From the NCBI RefSeq assembly GCF_000968135.1, contig NZ_FO538765.1, positions 3,672,501 through 3,736,500 of the forward strand: DNA of 64,000 nt. Direction: 5' to 3'. Source of the DNA: Magnetospira sp. QH-2 (GTDB lineage: Bacteria > Pseudomonadota > Alphaproteobacteria > Rhodospirillales > Magnetospiraceae). The notes beneath the pieces were generated by a model that saw only the letters and a list, made by a program, of their open reading frames with translations, made no database searches and was not told the DNA's origin. Both the position numbers and the translations under genes were made by a program. Positions 16,700-27,101 of this stretch are shown piece after piece (within the stretch, counting starts at the first letter, position 1; the number at the start of each line of letters is the position of its first letter).

Positions 16700-17910
16700 G
16701 CGGTGACGTGAAAAAAGTGGTGCTGGCTTATTCCGGAGGTCTGGATACCTCCATCATCCTGCGCTGGCTGCAGGATGAGTATAACTGCGAGGTGGTCACC
16801 TTTACCGCCGACCTGGGCCAAGGAGAGGAACTGGAACCGGCCCGGGAAAAGGCCGAAATGATGGGGATCAAGGAGATCTACATCGAAGACCTGCGCGAGG
16901 AATTCGTCCGCGACTACGTATTCCCCATGTTCCGCGCCAACGCCATTTACGAAGGCACCTATCTGCTCGGCACCTCCATCGCCCGGCCGCTGATCGCCAA
17001 GCGCCAGATCGAGATTGCCCGGGAAGTGGGCGCCGACGCGGTGTGCCATGGGGCCACCGGCAAGGGCAATGACCAGGTCCGTTTCGAGCTGGGCTATTAC
17101 GCCTTGAACCCGGACATCCGGGTCATCGCGCCCTGGCGGGAGTGGGACATGCAGTCCCGTTCCGACCTGATCGAGTATGCCGAGCAGCATCAAATTCCGG
17201 TGCCCAAGGACAAGCGCGGTGAGTCCCCGTTTTCCCAGGATGCCAACCTTTTGCATATCTCATCGGAAGGCAAGATCCTGGAAGATCCCTGGGACGAGCC
17301 CGATTGGGACCTGATTCTGACCCGCATGGTCACCCCTTGGGAGGCTCCCGACACCTCCACCGAAATCACCATTGATTTCGAGCGGGGCGATGCGGTGGCT
17401 ATCGACGGTGAAGCCCTTAGCGCCGCCGCCCTGCTGACCCGACTCAACGAGCTCGCCGGTGCCAACGGGGTCGGCTGCATGGATATTGTCGAAAACCGTT
17501 TCGTCGGCATGAAGTCGCGCGGAGTATATGAAACACCGGGAGGTACGGTTCTGTTGCACGCCCATCGCGCCATGGAGAGCCTGTGTCTGGATCGGGGCGC
17601 CGCACACCTGAAAGACGAGATCATGCCGCGCTATGCCGAGCTGATCTACAACGGCTTTTGGTTCGCGCCGGAACGCGAGATGCTACAGGCCGCCATCGAT
17701 GCCAGCCAGGAAAAAGTCACCGGTAGCGTGCGGTTGAAACTCTACAAGGGCAACGTCATCGTCGTAGGACGGAAGTCCCCCTACAGCTTGTACTCCGAGA
17801 AGGTCGCCACCTTCGAGGCCGACGAGGGGATCTACAATCAGCGCGACGCGGAAGGCTTCATCAAGCTCAACGCTCTGCGCCTGCGGTTGGATAAAATGGC
17901 AAGGAAGTAA
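16696..17910 (+). CDS. argG: Argininosuccinate synthase
   Basis: 404-residue enzyme joining citrulline and aspartate with ATP in arginine synthesis. The N-terminal PP-loop AYSGGLDTS (11-19) is intact, and the conserved [13 protein letters not shown] segment and the C-terminal SPYSLYSE region are present. Length is typical. The ATG at 16696 overlaps the PAP2 stop codon; an in-frame extension to 16627 has no family similarity. Downstream, a weak 5-bp hairpin (TTAGG/CCTAA near 17918) is the only terminator-like feature. Confidence 0.97.
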   Translation: MSGDVKKVVLAYSGGLDTSIILRWLQDEYNCEVVTFTADLGQGEELEPAREKAEMMGIKEIYIEDLREEFVRDYVFPMFRANAIYEGTYLLGTSIARPLIAKRQIEIAREVGADAVCHGATGKGNDQVRFELGYYALNPDIRVIAPWREWDMQSRSDLIEYAEQHQIPVPKDKRGESPFSQDANLLHISSEGKILEDPWDEPDWDLILTRMVTPWEAPDTSTEITIDFERGDAVAIDGEALSAAALLTRLNELAGANGVGCMDIVENRFVGMKSRGVYETPGGTVLLHAHRAMESLCLDRGAAHLKDEIMPRYAELIYNGFWFAPEREMLQAAIDASQEKVTGSVRLKLYKGNVIVVGRKSPYSLYSEKVATFEADEGIYNQRDAEGFIKLNALRLRLDKMARK

Positions 17911-18020
17911 GCTGCTTAGGTTCCGGCCCTAAATTACACAATTACGAAGGTGCAACAAAAATATTACACACCTGTTATGGATAACATAAAAACCCTACAC
18001 CAAGTAGGAATATCGACGTC

Positions 18021-18050
18021 TTGGGATTGAAGCGCCTAAAATGCTATACT
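18021..18050 (+). promoter_or_regulatory. Sigma-70-type promoter before a small gene
   Basis: TTGGGA (18021-18026) and TATACT (18045-18050) are 18 bases apart, and TGC precedes the -10 box. A transcript starting near 18057 would have a leader of about 125 bases before the 62-residue ORF, including a GGGGG/CCCCC hairpin at 18092-18111. The rest of the 17911-18183 gap is AT-rich and holds nothing else that was recognised. Confidence 0.5.
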
Positions 18051-18183
18051 CTTTGGCATAGAGAGGCTGGCGTCAGGATTTGAATGCCGTTGGGGGGAAA
18101 CTGGGACCCCCTCAGATAATCGGCACGGATCCGCTCAAGACCAGCCCGGGAAACGAACCGACGTTTCTATCTGGGAGGATGTT

Positions 18184-18372
18184 ATGAACCGATCCGATTT
18201 CGCGGTCGTACCAAGTGAATCCGCGCCCGATTGTGGTGGGGTAGAGGTTCCACTTGACCAATTGCTGGCTGGGACCGTTATGCGGGCCATGATGTCGAGC
18301 GACGGGGTGCGTCGGGAAGACTTGGAAGCGCTGCTCGACGATGTGCGGCACAAAATCTCCGAGGCTGCCTAA
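18184..18372 (+). CDS. Small hypothetical protein
   Basis: 62 residues, acidic, mostly helical, with no signal peptide or membrane segment; not recognised. Support for a real gene comes from a GGGAGG ribosome site a few bases before the ATG, a plausible promoter at 18021-18050, and its isolation from any competing gene. The C-terminal half (SSDGVRREDLEALLDDVRHK) looks like an amphipathic helix pair. The function is unknown. Confidence 0.5.
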   Translation: MNRSDFAVVPSESAPDCGGVEVPLDQLLAGTVMRAMMSSDGVRREDLEALLDDVRHKISEAA

Positions 18373-18394
18373 CCTTCTTTAAAGACTTTAGTGG

Positions 18395-18946
18395 CTACGA
18401 ACGCTGAATGATATCCGCGTAGCGGGCCATCAGCTTCTGGCTGCGCTTGAGAATAAACCGGGTTGGCTCCGGGTAGTCGGCGAAGCTGTAAGCATCGCGT
18501 GCGACCAACAGAAAATTTTCCCGAAGCATGGATAGGGTCCACAGGCTGTGGGTGAACAGCGGCTTGCGGGGAATGGCGTTCTGATCCGGAAACAGGGCAA
18601 TGGCCCGCTCGAAGGCGCGGATGGTGCCATCGAAGGCCACCGCATGACGCACCGCATCTTTGGACAGGGCGCCCAGATCCGATCCCAAGGCGGCAACCAT
18701 ATGGCTGCTCACCGGTTGTGCCAACCGTGCGGGAAAGGTCTGGTCGGCAGGCGTCTTTTCCAGAGTCTCCACCAATGAGATAAAGACATTGAGGCTCTGC
18801 TCCATATCGGCCAGCAGGGCGCGGGCCACACGACGACGGCGGGCCTTGTTTTCCGACCAGCGCCAGACAGCGGCGGCCAGCAACCCGCCGGTGACCGCCA
18901 AGGCGGCGCCGGTCGCTTGGGCGACGAGAGCGGGATCAGGCATCAT
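18395..18946 (-). CDS. Hypothetical protein with N-terminal membrane anchor
   Basis: 183 residues. One membrane segment (about 10-28, GAALAVTGGLLAAAVWRW) is followed by a positively charged stretch (NKARRRRVARALL), so the helical C-terminal domain should be cytoplasmic. A GAGGGAG ribosome site precedes the ATG. No family was recognised. It lies 24 bases after the UbiH-type gene on the same strand and may be co-transcribed with it; the shared context does not reveal a function. Confidence 0.6.
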   Translation of the reverse strand: MMPDPALVAQATGAALAVTGGLLAAAVWRWSENKARRRRVARALLADMEQSLNVFISLVETLEKTPADQTFPARLAQPVSSHMVAALGSDLGALSKDAVRHAVAFDGTIRAFERAIALFPDQNAIPRKPLFTHSLWTLSMLRENFLLVARDAYSFADYPEPTRFILKRSQKLMARYADIIQRS

Positions 18947-18970
18947 GGTTCGGTCTCCCTCTATCAGGAC

Positions 18971-20206
18971 CTATAACGGTTCCCCCTTCAACATGCGCGG
19001 CAGATCGCCAACCAAGCCCATGGCATGGCGCATGAAGAACTTTTTCACCGGTGGCATCTTGTTGACCACCGCCAATCCTAAATCCCGGGCCACCCGCAAC
19101 GGCGGAATATTGTTGGAAAACAGCCGATTCAGCCCGTCGGTCAGGGCCAGCATCAAGGTATTGTCGAAGCGTCGCCAGCGTTCATAGGCCTCCAACACCA
19201 CCGGCGCGCCTATATCCTGGCCCAGGCGATGGGCATCCACCACCACTTCGGCCAATGCCGCCACGTCGCGCAGGCCCATGTTGAGCCCTTGTCCGGCAAT
19301 GGGATGCATGCCGTGGGCCGCGTCGGCCACCAGCGCCAGCCGTTTGTCCGTGGCCCGATGGGCATACTGCAAGGACAGCGGATAGGCAAAGCGCGGCCCG
19401 CTGACTGCGATGTCACCCATGAAGTCGCCGAACCGACGCCGCAGCTCCGTCAGAAACCCTTCATCGTCCAGATCCATGATCGCCGGGGTGAGCGCTTCTT
19501 TCTCGGTCCAGACGATGGACGAGCGGTTGCCCTTCAACGGCAGAATGGCAAAGGGTCCGCTGGGCAGAAAATGTTCGTGGGCGATATTGTCGTGCGGGTA
19601 TTCATGAGTCACGGTGCAGACAATACCGGTCTGGTGATAGGACCAGCTGGTCAGATCGATCCCCGCTTCCTCGCGCACCCGCGACCCCCGCCCGTCGGCA
19701 CCGACCAACAGCTTGGCCCGCACCCGGCGGCCATCGGGCAGAGTGGTCTCCACGCCTCGGTTGGTGCGGTCGATGGGCCCGGCCTCGGTCGGCGCGGCCC
19801 AGGTCACGAGATCCAGAGTCGGCAGCTTTTTGGCCAGCGCCCGGCGCAGGGTCTGGGTCTCGATCATAAAGCCAAAGGGTTCGTCACCAATGGATTCATG
19901 GTCGTAATGCAAAAACATCAAGGAATCCCCGTCGGTCACCCGGATATCGCCGATGGGATTAACCTCGTCGGCCATCAAATCCCACAGATCGGCGCCCACC
20001 AACAGACGCTGCGCCGCCAGGGCAATGGCAAAGGCACGCCCGTCATAGGTGGCCCTCAGGGCGGCTTTGGGGTCTTCCCGGTCGATGACCACCGACGACA
20101 CGCCGCCTCGGGCCAGGGCACAAGCCAGGGTTCCCCCGGCGAAGCCGCCGCCGACAATCAGCACATCCGTTTCCAGGATCTCTCCCGTGGGTTCGCGACC
20201 GGTCAT
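18971..20206 (-). CDS. UbiH/Coq6-family FAD monooxygenase
   Basis: 411-residue flavoprotein hydroxylase for ubiquinone ring hydroxylation. Visible motifs: the FAD dinucleotide-binding DVLIVGGGFAGGTLA (near 14-28), the second FAD/NADPH motif LVGADGRGSRVRE (about 167-179) and LVADAAHGMHPIAGQGLNMG (about 292-311), the family DxxHxxxPxxGQG motif. Which carbon of the ring is hydroxylated (UbiH, UbiF, UbiI or the broad UbiL/UbiM types of alphaproteobacteria) cannot be told. A Coq7 gene for another ring position is 28 kb away at 47837. Confidence 0.88.
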   Translation of the reverse strand: MTGREPTGEILETDVLIVGGGFAGGTLACALARGGVSSVVIDREDPKAALRATYDGRAFAIALAAQRLLVGADLWDLMADEVNPIGDIRVTDGDSLMFLHYDHESIGDEPFGFMIETQTLRRALAKKLPTLDLVTWAAPTEAGPIDRTNRGVETTLPDGRRVRAKLLVGADGRGSRVREEAGIDLTSWSYHQTGIVCTVTHEYPHDNIAHEHFLPSGPFAILPLKGNRSSIVWTEKEALTPAIMDLDDEGFLTELRRRFGDFMGDIAVSGPRFAYPLSLQYAHRATDKRLALVADAAHGMHPIAGQGLNMGLRDVAALAEVVVDAHRLGQDIGAPVVLEAYERWRRFDNTLMLALTDGLNRLFSNNIPPLRVARDLGLAVVNKMPPVKKFFMRHAMGLVGDLPRMLKGEPL

Positions 20207-20393
20207 GGAAAGGCAAACTCCCTATTGATTTGAATCCCCTAAACCCCGTTTAGCAGATCTGCCTTCAATTTGTGCGCCTAAATTTTAGGCAAAGCTTACT
20301 AAATAATCATTAACCGGAGAAAACCACAGACCTCACCTCCCGAAAATGACCCTGCTCACTTCATTATCTCCTTATATTACAGCAATTTAATAA

Positions 20394-20828
<435 letters not shown>

Positions 20829-20840
20829 GAGGTATGACCG

Positions 20841-22199
20841 ATGAATTCCATTAAACGTTTGACCGGTATGCTGGTCCTGGGTGTGATTGCCCTGGCGGTG
20901 ACCGCCGACCCGGCCCGTGCCGAGGTTTCCGGCGAAACCCAGTTCATTTTCAACACGTTCTCTTTCCTGGTGCATGGTTTCCTCGTGCTCTGGATGGCCG
21001 CGGGCTTTGCCATGCTCGAAGCCGGTCTGGTGCGCACCAAGAACACCACCATGCAGCTGACCAAGAACATCGGCCTGTTTTCCATTGCCGGCATCATGTT
21101 CTACCTAATGGGCTACAACGTCATGTATGACGGCGTTGACGGCGGCTTCATGGGCGGCATCTCCATCTGGGGCGCCGATGACAGCGCGGTTCTGGCCGAT
21201 GGGGCCAAGATCGAAGGCGGATACGCGGCTTCCTCCGACTGGTTCTTCCAGATGGTGTTCGTCGCCACCGCGGCCTCCATCGTTTCCGGCACCCTGGCCG
21301 AGCGCATCAAGCTGTGGCCGTTCATGATCTTCGTGGTCGTCCTGGCTGGCCTGATCTACCCGATCCAGGGTTCCTGGGAATGGGGCGGCGGCTGGCTCAA
21401 CACCGACAGCTTCAAGGCTTCCTTTGGCGATGAGTTCAAGGACTTCGCCGGCTCCACCCTGGTCCATTCCGTGGGCGGCTGGGCGGCCCTAACCGGTGCC
21501 ATCATCCTCGGCGCCCGTAAAGGCAAGTACGGTGCTGACGGCGCCGTGCATCCGATCCCCGGCTCCAACCTACCGCTGGCCACTTTGGGTACCTTCATCC
21601 TGTGGCTCGGTTGGCTGGGCTTCAACGGTGGTTCGCAGCTCGCCATGGGCTCCGCCGCCGATGCGGTTGCCATCTCCAACATTTACGTCAACACCACCAT
21701 GGCCTCGGCCGCCGGTGTGGTTGCCGCGATGCTGTTGACCCAGGTGATCTACAAGAAGGTTGATCTGACCATGGCCCTCAACGGCGCCCTGGCCGGTCTG
21801 GTGTCCATCACCGCCGCGCCCGACGGCGACTCGGTGATGCTGTCCATGTTCATCGGTGCCGTCGGTGGCGCACTGGTGGTCTTCACCGTGCCGCTGCTCG
21901 ACAAGCTGAAGATCGATGACGTGGTCGGTGCCATTCCGGTTCACCTGGTGGCCGGTATCTGGGGCACCCTGGCGGTTGCTCTGACCTATGGCTCCGAAGG
22001 CGCGTCCTTCATGGCCCAGTTGGTCGGCGTGGTCTCCATTGGCGCCTTTGTGATCGTCTCCAGTGCCATCGTCTGGTTCGTCCTCAAGATGACCATCGGC
22101 ATCCGTGTCGACGAAGAGGAAGAAGTGCTGGGTCTCGACAAGACCGAGCTGGGCTTGGAAGCCTATCCGGAATTCGGTTCCGGCTCCAAGGCTATGTAA
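20841..22199 (+). CDS. amtB: Ammonium transporter
   Basis: 452-residue Amt/Rh-family channel with a cleavable signal peptide (1-27, ending ARA) followed by eleven predicted membrane helices. The two pore histidines are seen in TLVHSVGGWAAL and IPVHLVAGIWG. The periplasmic gate region and GSWEWGGGWL segment are conserved. AGGAGG precedes the ATG. The C-terminal tail has the acidic DEEEEVLGLD segment that contacts GlnK in the family. Two hairpins follow, the second a strong terminator. Confidence 0.97.
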   Translation: MNSIKRLTGMLVLGVIALAVTADPARAEVSGETQFIFNTFSFLVHGFLVLWMAAGFAMLEAGLVRTKNTTMQLTKNIGLFSIAGIMFYLMGYNVMYDGVDGGFMGGISIWGADDSAVLADGAKIEGGYAASSDWFFQMVFVATAASIVSGTLAERIKLWPFMIFVVVLAGLIYPIQGSWEWGGGWLNTDSFKASFGDEFKDFAGSTLVHSVGGWAALTGAIILGARKGKYGADGAVHPIPGSNLPLATLGTFILWLGWLGFNGGSQLAMGSAADAVAISNIYVNTTMASAAGVVAAMLLTQVIYKKVDLTMALNGALAGLVSITAAPDGDSVMLSMFIGAVGGALVVFTVPLLDKLKIDDVVGAIPVHLVAGIWGTLAVALTYGSEGASFMAQLVGVVSIGAFVIVSSAIVWFVLKMTIGIRVDEEEEVLGLDKTELGLEAYPEFGSGSKAM

Positions 22200-22206
22200 T
22201 CCAACT

Positions 22207-22245
22207 CCCGGCGCGATCCTCCCCTGACTTTGGGATCGCGCCGGG
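22207..22245. other. Strong hairpin after amtB
   Basis: A perfect 13-bp stem CCCGGCGCGATCC/GGATCGCGCCGGG (22207-22219 with 22233-22245) encloses a 13-base loop. It follows the amtB stop by 7 bases. No U tract follows, so it may stabilise the 3' end and not terminate. Confidence 0.55.
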
Positions 22246-22330
22246 TCCAAGGCTTCGAAGATGGACTCCCTGTTGTCTTCGAAGAATGGGGTTTAGGCCC
22301 CGACGATCTACTACTCCCCTATCGCAACTT

Positions 22331-22361
22331 GACCGGGCGGTCTGATCCGCCCGGTCTTTTT
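22331..22361 (+). terminator. Rho-independent terminator of glnK-amtB
   Basis: GACCGGGCGG pairs with CCGCCCGGTC around a TCTGAT loop (22331-22356) and is followed by five Ts. It separates the ammonium operon from the aminotransferase gene starting at 22399. Confidence 0.9.
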
Positions 22362-22398
22362 GTTTGGCGCCGGTCTCCGGGCCGCTTATAAAAAACCC

Positions 22399-23595
22399 AT
22401 GATCAATCAACGTCTCGATCTTCTGAACGACTATCCGTTTCAGCGCCTGCGCGATCTGTTGGACCCGCTCGATCCGCCCGACGGGGTGACGCCGCTGGTC
22501 ATGTCCATTGGCGAACCCAAGCACAGCCCGCCGGATCTGGTGGCTGACATTATCCAAGATCATCGGGCCGACTGGAATCGCTATCCACCGCCCGCCGGAA
22601 CCCCCGAACTGCGCCAATCCATGGCCGGGTGGCTGACCCGCCGCTTCGCGCTGCCCGAGGATCTGGTGGATCCGGAGCGTCACCTGTTGCCCTTGGCCGG
22701 GACCCGCGAAGGTCTGTTTCAGGCCGCCCTGGTCTGCGTGCCGCAAAAACGCCCCCACGGCCCGCCGCCGGTGGTGCTGACCCCCAATCCGTTCTATCAG
22801 GTCTATGCCGGGGCCGGGGTCATGGCCGGGGCGGAGACGGTCTATCTTCCCGCCACCGGGGACACCGGCTTTCTGCCTGACCTGGATGCCCTCAGCGCGG
22901 ACCTGTTGACCCGCACGGCCATGCTCTATCTATGCTCGCCGACCAACCCACAAGGGGCGGTGGCCGATGACGACTACCTGGACCGGGCGTTGGACCTGGC
23001 ATTGTCCTACGATTTCGTCCTGGCCATGGATGAATGCTACGCCGAGACCTATGACCAGACCCCGCCACCGTCCGCGTTACAGGCCGCCGCGCGCCTGGGG
23101 GGCGGCTTGAGCAATCTGTTGGTCTTTCATTCCCTGTCCAAGCGCTCCAGTGCGCCGGGCCTGCGCTCCGGGTTCGTGGCCGGGGACCAGGATCTGATCA
23201 CCTTGTTCGCGCGCCTGCGCTCCTATGCCGGGGCGACCATCCCCATGCCCATCATGGCCGCTTCCGCCGCCCTTTGGGACGATGATGCCCATGTGGCCGA
23301 CAATCGTGCCCGCTATGGCGAGAAATTCGATATTGCCGAGCGCATCCTGGGCGACCGCTTCGGCTTTCGCCGCCCCCAAGGTGGATTCTTCCTGTGGCTG
23401 GATGTGGGCAATGGCGAAGAGGCGGCGAAAAAGCTCTGGCAGCAAGCCGGTTTGCGGGTTTTGCCTGGGGCCTATCTGGCCCGCGACGACGAGTCCGGGG
23501 ATAACCCCGGCGCGTCTTATATCCGTGTCGCCCTGGTGCATGAACCGGCGATGGTCGAAGACGCCCTGACCCGCCTCGTCGAGGTGTTACGTTAA
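22399..23595 (+). CDS. Class I PLP-dependent aminotransferase, DapC-like
   Basis: 398 residues of fold-type I. The PLP lysine is K248 in FHSLSKRSSAPGLRSGF, the ring-stacking pair is in AMDECYAETY (D211, Y214), and the substrate-carboxylate Arg lies near the C-terminus. The N-terminal LNDYPFQRLRDLL and SIGEPKHSPP segments match the proteobacterial succinyl-diaminopimelate aminotransferase group (DapC), which acts in lysine and cell-wall synthesis. No other dap gene is adjacent, so the substrate is inferred. There is no clear ribosome site before the ATG; the TTG upstream lies in the terminator and was rejected. Confidence 0.8.
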   Translation: MINQRLDLLNDYPFQRLRDLLDPLDPPDGVTPLVMSIGEPKHSPPDLVADIIQDHRADWNRYPPPAGTPELRQSMAGWLTRRFALPEDLVDPERHLLPLAGTREGLFQAALVCVPQKRPHGPPPVVLTPNPFYQVYAGAGVMAGAETVYLPATGDTGFLPDLDALSADLLTRTAMLYLCSPTNPQGAVADDDYLDRALDLALSYDFVLAMDECYAETYDQTPPPSALQAAARLGGGLSNLLVFHSLSKRSSAPGLRSGFVAGDQDLITLFARLRSYAGATIPMPIMAASAALWDDDAHVADNRARYGEKFDIAERILGDRFGFRRPQGGFFLWLDVGNGEEAAKKLWQQAGLRVLPGAYLARDDESGDNPGASYIRVALVHEPAMVEDALTRLVEVLR

Positions 23596-23630
23596 GGTCT
23601 TGGTAAGCGCCGTTATGGCATGCTTCGGCC

Positions 23631-26126
23631 ATGGCTCGCACAACCTCCCCCGCAGCCCGGCCGCCGATTCTTCCGGCCTCCGCCGTGGCCTTTCTGCGAC
23701 GGCGCCTGATTGAAGGCGCCGGACTCGCTGTCTGTACGCTTGCGGTGCTGCTCGGCTTGGCTCTGGTCAGCTTTTCGCCCGCCGATCCCTCTTTGAATAG
23801 TGCCGGTTTCGGACCCATCGGCAACAAGCTCGGGACCTCTGGTGCGGTGATTGCCGATTTGGCTCTGCAAGGCTTGGGGATCGCGGCCTGGGTGTTGGTG
23901 GCGGTGCCCTTTGTTTGGGGCATCCGCATTTTGTTCAAGCAGGTCACCGGCCATTGGGAACTGCGCTTGGCGCTGTTGCTGTCGGGAACGCTTTTTCTGG
24001 CCGTCGCCGTGACCTTGTTGCCGATCCCGCAATTCTGGCCGTTGCGAGTCGGGCTTGGCGGCGTGGCGGGCGCCTTGATCGTCGACGGATTGATGCCCTT
24101 GCTGACCATGGCCGGATGGCAATATGGGCCTTGGCCCATTGCCGCCCTGGCCCTGCCGCCCGCCCTGGCCGCCTTGTTCCTTTCCCTGGGTATTCGCCGC
24201 CATCAATGGCGGGCCGCCTGGGAACAGGGGGTGGATTGGGTTCTGGTGGTTTGGGATCTGCTGCTGCCGGTCGCCCGCCGGATCGGCGGACGGGGGGTCG
24301 CTTGGGTCGTGACCTGGATCGAAGAGGCCCGTCGAGCCATGGAAGCACGCCGGGAAGCCCGTCTGGCCACCCGCTCAACCGGAGCCGAACCGGAAGTTAT
24401 CGAAGAAGAGGAAAATCCGGCACCAGCGCGGCGTCCGGACTCCAGCGCCGCCTTGCTGCGCCGCTCGACTCCCAAGGCGCCGATCAAGCAGGCCGAAGAG
24501 ACACCCAAGGCGACGACAACCAAGAAGATTCCCGTGGATGCGCCCAAGAAGGACCCGGCCAAGCCACGCCCGGGCCGTCAGGGATCGTTGAACTTGGGCG
24601 ATGGCTTGCAATCCTTCGACCTGCCGCCATTGGATCTGCTGGCCAAGCCGGAAGTCTCGACCCGGGATCCGGGCTTGGACAAGGAAGCCCTGGAAAACAA
24701 CGCCCGGATTCTGGAAACGGTGCTGGAAGATTTCGGCGTGCGGGGCGAGATCGTCAAAGTGCGCCCCGGCCCGGTTGTCACCCTGTACGAACTGGAACCG
24801 GCCCCGGGCACCAAGACGTCGCGCGTCGTCGGTCTTGCCGACGATATCGCCCGCTCCATGAGTGCCATTTCCGTGCGCATCGCGGTGATTCCGGGTCGCA
24901 GCGTCATCGGTATCGAACTGCCCAATGCCACCCGCGAGACGGTCTATCTGCGCGAGATGCTGGCCTCGGAGGATTTCGAGAAAGCCTCGGCCAAGATGTC
25001 GCTGTCCCTGGCCATGGGCAAGGATATTGGCGGCACCCCGGTGACCGTGGATTTGGCCCGCATGCCGCACTTGTTGGTCGCGGGCACCACCGGGTCGGGC
25101 AAGTCGGTATCGGTCAACACCATGATCCTGTCGTTGTTGTACCAATACTCGCCGGAGCAATGCCGTTTCATCATGATCGACCCCAAAATGCTGGAGCTGT
25201 CGGTCTATGACGATATCCCGCACCTGCTGGCGCCGGTGGTCACCGAGCCGGGCAAGGCGGTGGTGGCGCTCAAATGGACCGTGCGCGAAATGGAAGACCG
25301 CTATCGCGCCATGGCCAATCTCGGCGTGCGCAATATCGGCGGCTATAACCAGCGCATCATCGAGGCGCGCAAGAAGGGCGAGACCCTGACCCGACGGGTT
25401 CAGACCGGCTTCGACGTGGATACGGGCAAGCCGGTGTTCGAGGATCAGGATCTGGACATGAATCCGCTGCCGTTCATCGTCGTAGTGGTGGATGAAATGG
25501 CCGATCTGATGCTGGTGGCGGGCAAGGATATCGAAGGCGCCATCCAGCGTCTGGCCCAAATGGCCCGGGCCGCCGGAATCCATTTGATCATGGCCACTCA
25601 GCGACCCTCGGTGGATGTCATTACCGGCACCATCAAAGCCAACTTCCCCACCCGGGTCAGCTTTCAGGTGACCTCGAAAATCGACAGCCGCACCATCTTG
25701 GGCGAACAAGGCGCCGAACAGCTGTTGGGCATGGGCGACATGCTCTATATGGCGGGTGGCGGGCGCATCACCCGCGTCCATGGCCCATTCGTCACCGACG
25801 AGGAAGTGGAAGAGGTGGTCGATCACCTGAAGACTCAGGGCGAGCCCACCTATGTGGAAGCGGTCACCGAAGAGGTGGACGAAGACGGCGGTGCTGATAT
25901 GAGTAGTGGCGGGGCGCGCGAAAAATCCGAAGACCCGTTGTACGACGAAGCGGTGGCCCTGGTGGCCCGCGAAGGCAAGGCCTCGACCAGTTTCGTGCAG
26001 CGCCACTTGCAGATTGGCTATAACCGAGCCGCCCGTATCATCGAACGCATGGAAGGCGAGGGCGTGGTCAGCAAGGCCAACCGCACCGGCAAACGCGAAG
26101 TGCTGGTCAGCGACCATAGTGGATAG
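23631..26126 (+). CDS. ftsK: DNA translocase FtsK
   Basis: 831-residue septal DNA pump that clears chromosome ends and activates dimer resolution at dif. Four N-terminal membrane segments (about 25-190) anchor it at the septum. A fairly short charged and Pro-rich linker follows (about 235-320), then the motor: Walker [14 protein letters not shown] near residue 485, Walker [13 protein letters not shown] near 620, and [13 protein letters not shown]. The C-terminal gamma winged helix ([23 protein letters not shown]) reads KOPS sites. It is compact compared with the E. coli protein, as in most alphaproteobacteria. lolA follows after 76 bases, a common pairing. Confidence 0.97.
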   Translation: MARTTSPAARPPILPASAVAFLRRRLIEGAGLAVCTLAVLLGLALVSFSPADPSLNSAGFGPIGNKLGTSGAVIADLALQGLGIAAWVLVAVPFVWGIRILFKQVTGHWELRLALLLSGTLFLAVAVTLLPIPQFWPLRVGLGGVAGALIVDGLMPLLTMAGWQYGPWPIAALALPPALAALFLSLGIRRHQWRAAWEQGVDWVLVVWDLLLPVARRIGGRGVAWVVTWIEEARRAMEARREARLATRSTGAEPEVIEEEENPAPARRPDSSAALLRRSTPKAPIKQAEETPKATTTKKIPVDAPKKDPAKPRPGRQGSLNLGDGLQSFDLPPLDLLAKPEVSTRDPGLDKEALENNARILETVLEDFGVRGEIVKVRPGPVVTLYELEPAPGTKTSRVVGLADDIARSMSAISVRIAVIPGRSVIGIELPNATRETVYLREMLASEDFEKASAKMSLSLAMGKDIGGTPVTVDLARMPHLLVAGTTGSGKSVSVNTMILSLLYQYSPEQCRFIMIDPKMLELSVYDDIPHLLAPVVTEPGKAVVALKWTVREMEDRYRAMANLGVRNIGGYNQRIIEARKKGETLTRRVQTGFDVDTGKPVFEDQDLDMNPLPFIVVVVDEMADLMLVAGKDIEGAIQRLAQMARAAGIHLIMATQRPSVDVITGTIKANFPTRVSFQVTSKIDSRTILGEQGAEQLLGMGDMLYMAGGGRITRVHGPFVTDEEVEEVVDHLKTQGEPTYVEAVTEEVDEDGGADMSSGGAREKSEDPLYDEAVALVAREGKASTSFVQRHLQIGYNRAARIIERMEGEGVVSKANRTGKREVLVSDHSG

Positions 26127-26202
26127 CGGCCTCGACAGCCCCCTGTCACCTCGCTACAACGATGATCCTATTTTCGCCCCATTCCTTTCGGATGCTTGGT
26201 TC

Positions 26203-26832
26203 ATGCGACTGATACTGATCCTGTTGATGCTGGTCATCGCCCTGCCTGCCGAGGCCGAGGAAAAGCATGTCTTTTCCGCGGATGAGCAATCCACCCTGAA
26301 AAAGGTCCAGCACTACCTGAACAGTATCAAGACCCTGCAATCCCGGTTCATCCAGGCCACCTCCGCCGGCGGCTACGCCGAAGGCACGCTGTACCTTTCC
26401 CGGCCGGGCAAGCTGCGGTTCGAATACGATCCCCCAGCGCCTTTCCTGCTGGTTGCCGACGGTACTTGGCTGATCTATGAGGATAAGGAGCTGGAGCAAA
26501 TCAGCTATCTGCTGCTCGACAGCACCCCGGCGGCGCTGCTGGTCAGCGACGATCTGGATTTCAATGGCGACAAGGTGACGGTGGAAAAACTGGTCAAGGA
26601 CAAGGGCCTGCTGGCTGTGACCTTTACCCAGAAGGAAAACCCGGAAAACGGCCAAGTCACCATGATCCTCAACGAGAAGCCATTGATCCTGCGTCAATGG
26701 GAAGTGCTCGACGCCCAAGGCACCCGCACCATGGTCACGCTCAACAAGACCCGTACCGGAATGCCTCTGGACAAGATGCTGTTCCGCTACAAGGACCCCC
26801 GGCATCAGGGCGGCATCAATCTCCTCGATTGA
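26203..26832 (+). CDS. lolA: Outer-membrane lipoprotein carrier protein
   Basis: 209 residues with a signal peptide (1-18, ending AEA) and the LolA-type half-barrel. Diagnostic segments are LKTLQSRFIQ-like IKTLQSRFIQATSAGG, LYLSRPGKLRFEYDPP and the later LILRQWEVLDAQG. It carries lipoproteins through the periplasm from LolCDE to the outer membrane. ftsK-lolA-xthA order is common in alphaproteobacteria. A weak match to a ribosome site precedes the ATG; no better start is in frame. Confidence 0.9.
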   Translation: MRLILILLMLVIALPAEAEEKHVFSADEQSTLKKVQHYLNSIKTLQSRFIQATSAGGYAEGTLYLSRPGKLRFEYDPPAPFLLVADGTWLIYEDKELEQISYLLLDSTPAALLVSDDLDFNGDKVTVEKLVKDKGLLAVTFTQKENPENGQVTMILNEKPLILRQWEVLDAQGTRTMVTLNKTRTGMPLDKMLFRYKDPRHQGGINLLD

Positions 26833-26868
26833 TGGCGTTCAAATAAACGTGAGCCATGCAGGAATCGC

Positions 26869-27015
26869 ATGCCTCCTATCCATGCCGACCCTTGAATTGT
26901 TTGGGATGCAACGCCACATAAGTTCCATAAGGGGCCGTCACCGCAACGGTGCGGCCTGGGACAGATGGGATCCCCTGCCATCGTCCCGGCTCCCCCCAAA
27001 GGAGCTTCGAGGCGT
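26869..27015 (+). ncRNA. Structured non-coding RNA candidate, possibly 6S RNA
   Basis: The lolA-xthA gap folds unusually well. The ends pair (AUGCCUC at 26869-26875 with GAGGCGU at 27009-27015). Inside are strong hairpins: GGCC-G-CACCG/CGGTG-C-GGCC, GGGAC-GATGG/CCATC-GTCCC, and GCTCC/GGAGC on the 3' side just before the closing stem. A length of about 147 bases and a side hairpin opposite an open 5' bubble resemble alphaproteobacterial 6S RNA. A terminator overlaps the 3' stem. No covariance search could be run, and no clear promoter was found, so the class is uncertain. Confidence 0.45.
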
Positions 27016-27050
27016 CCGATTATCCCCCTGATCGGACGCCTCTTCCTTTT
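27009..27050 (+). terminator. Rho-independent terminator before xthA
   Basis: A 12-bp stem GAGGCGTCCGAT/ATCGGACGCCTC (27009-27020 with 27031-27042) with a 10-base loop is followed by TTCCTTTT. It ends transcription of lolA or of the RNA candidate before xthA begins at 27102. Confidence 0.82.
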
Positions 27051-27101
27051 GGCCACCCGGACAATTGCCAAGGTCGGGCAAATGGCGCAATCTGCCGCCC
27101 C

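Noticed and set aside
26869-27015. Cobalamin or other metabolite riboswitch
   Set aside because: The B12 box and the usual conserved core are absent, and the downstream gene is a DNA repair nuclease. A terminator separates the structure from it.
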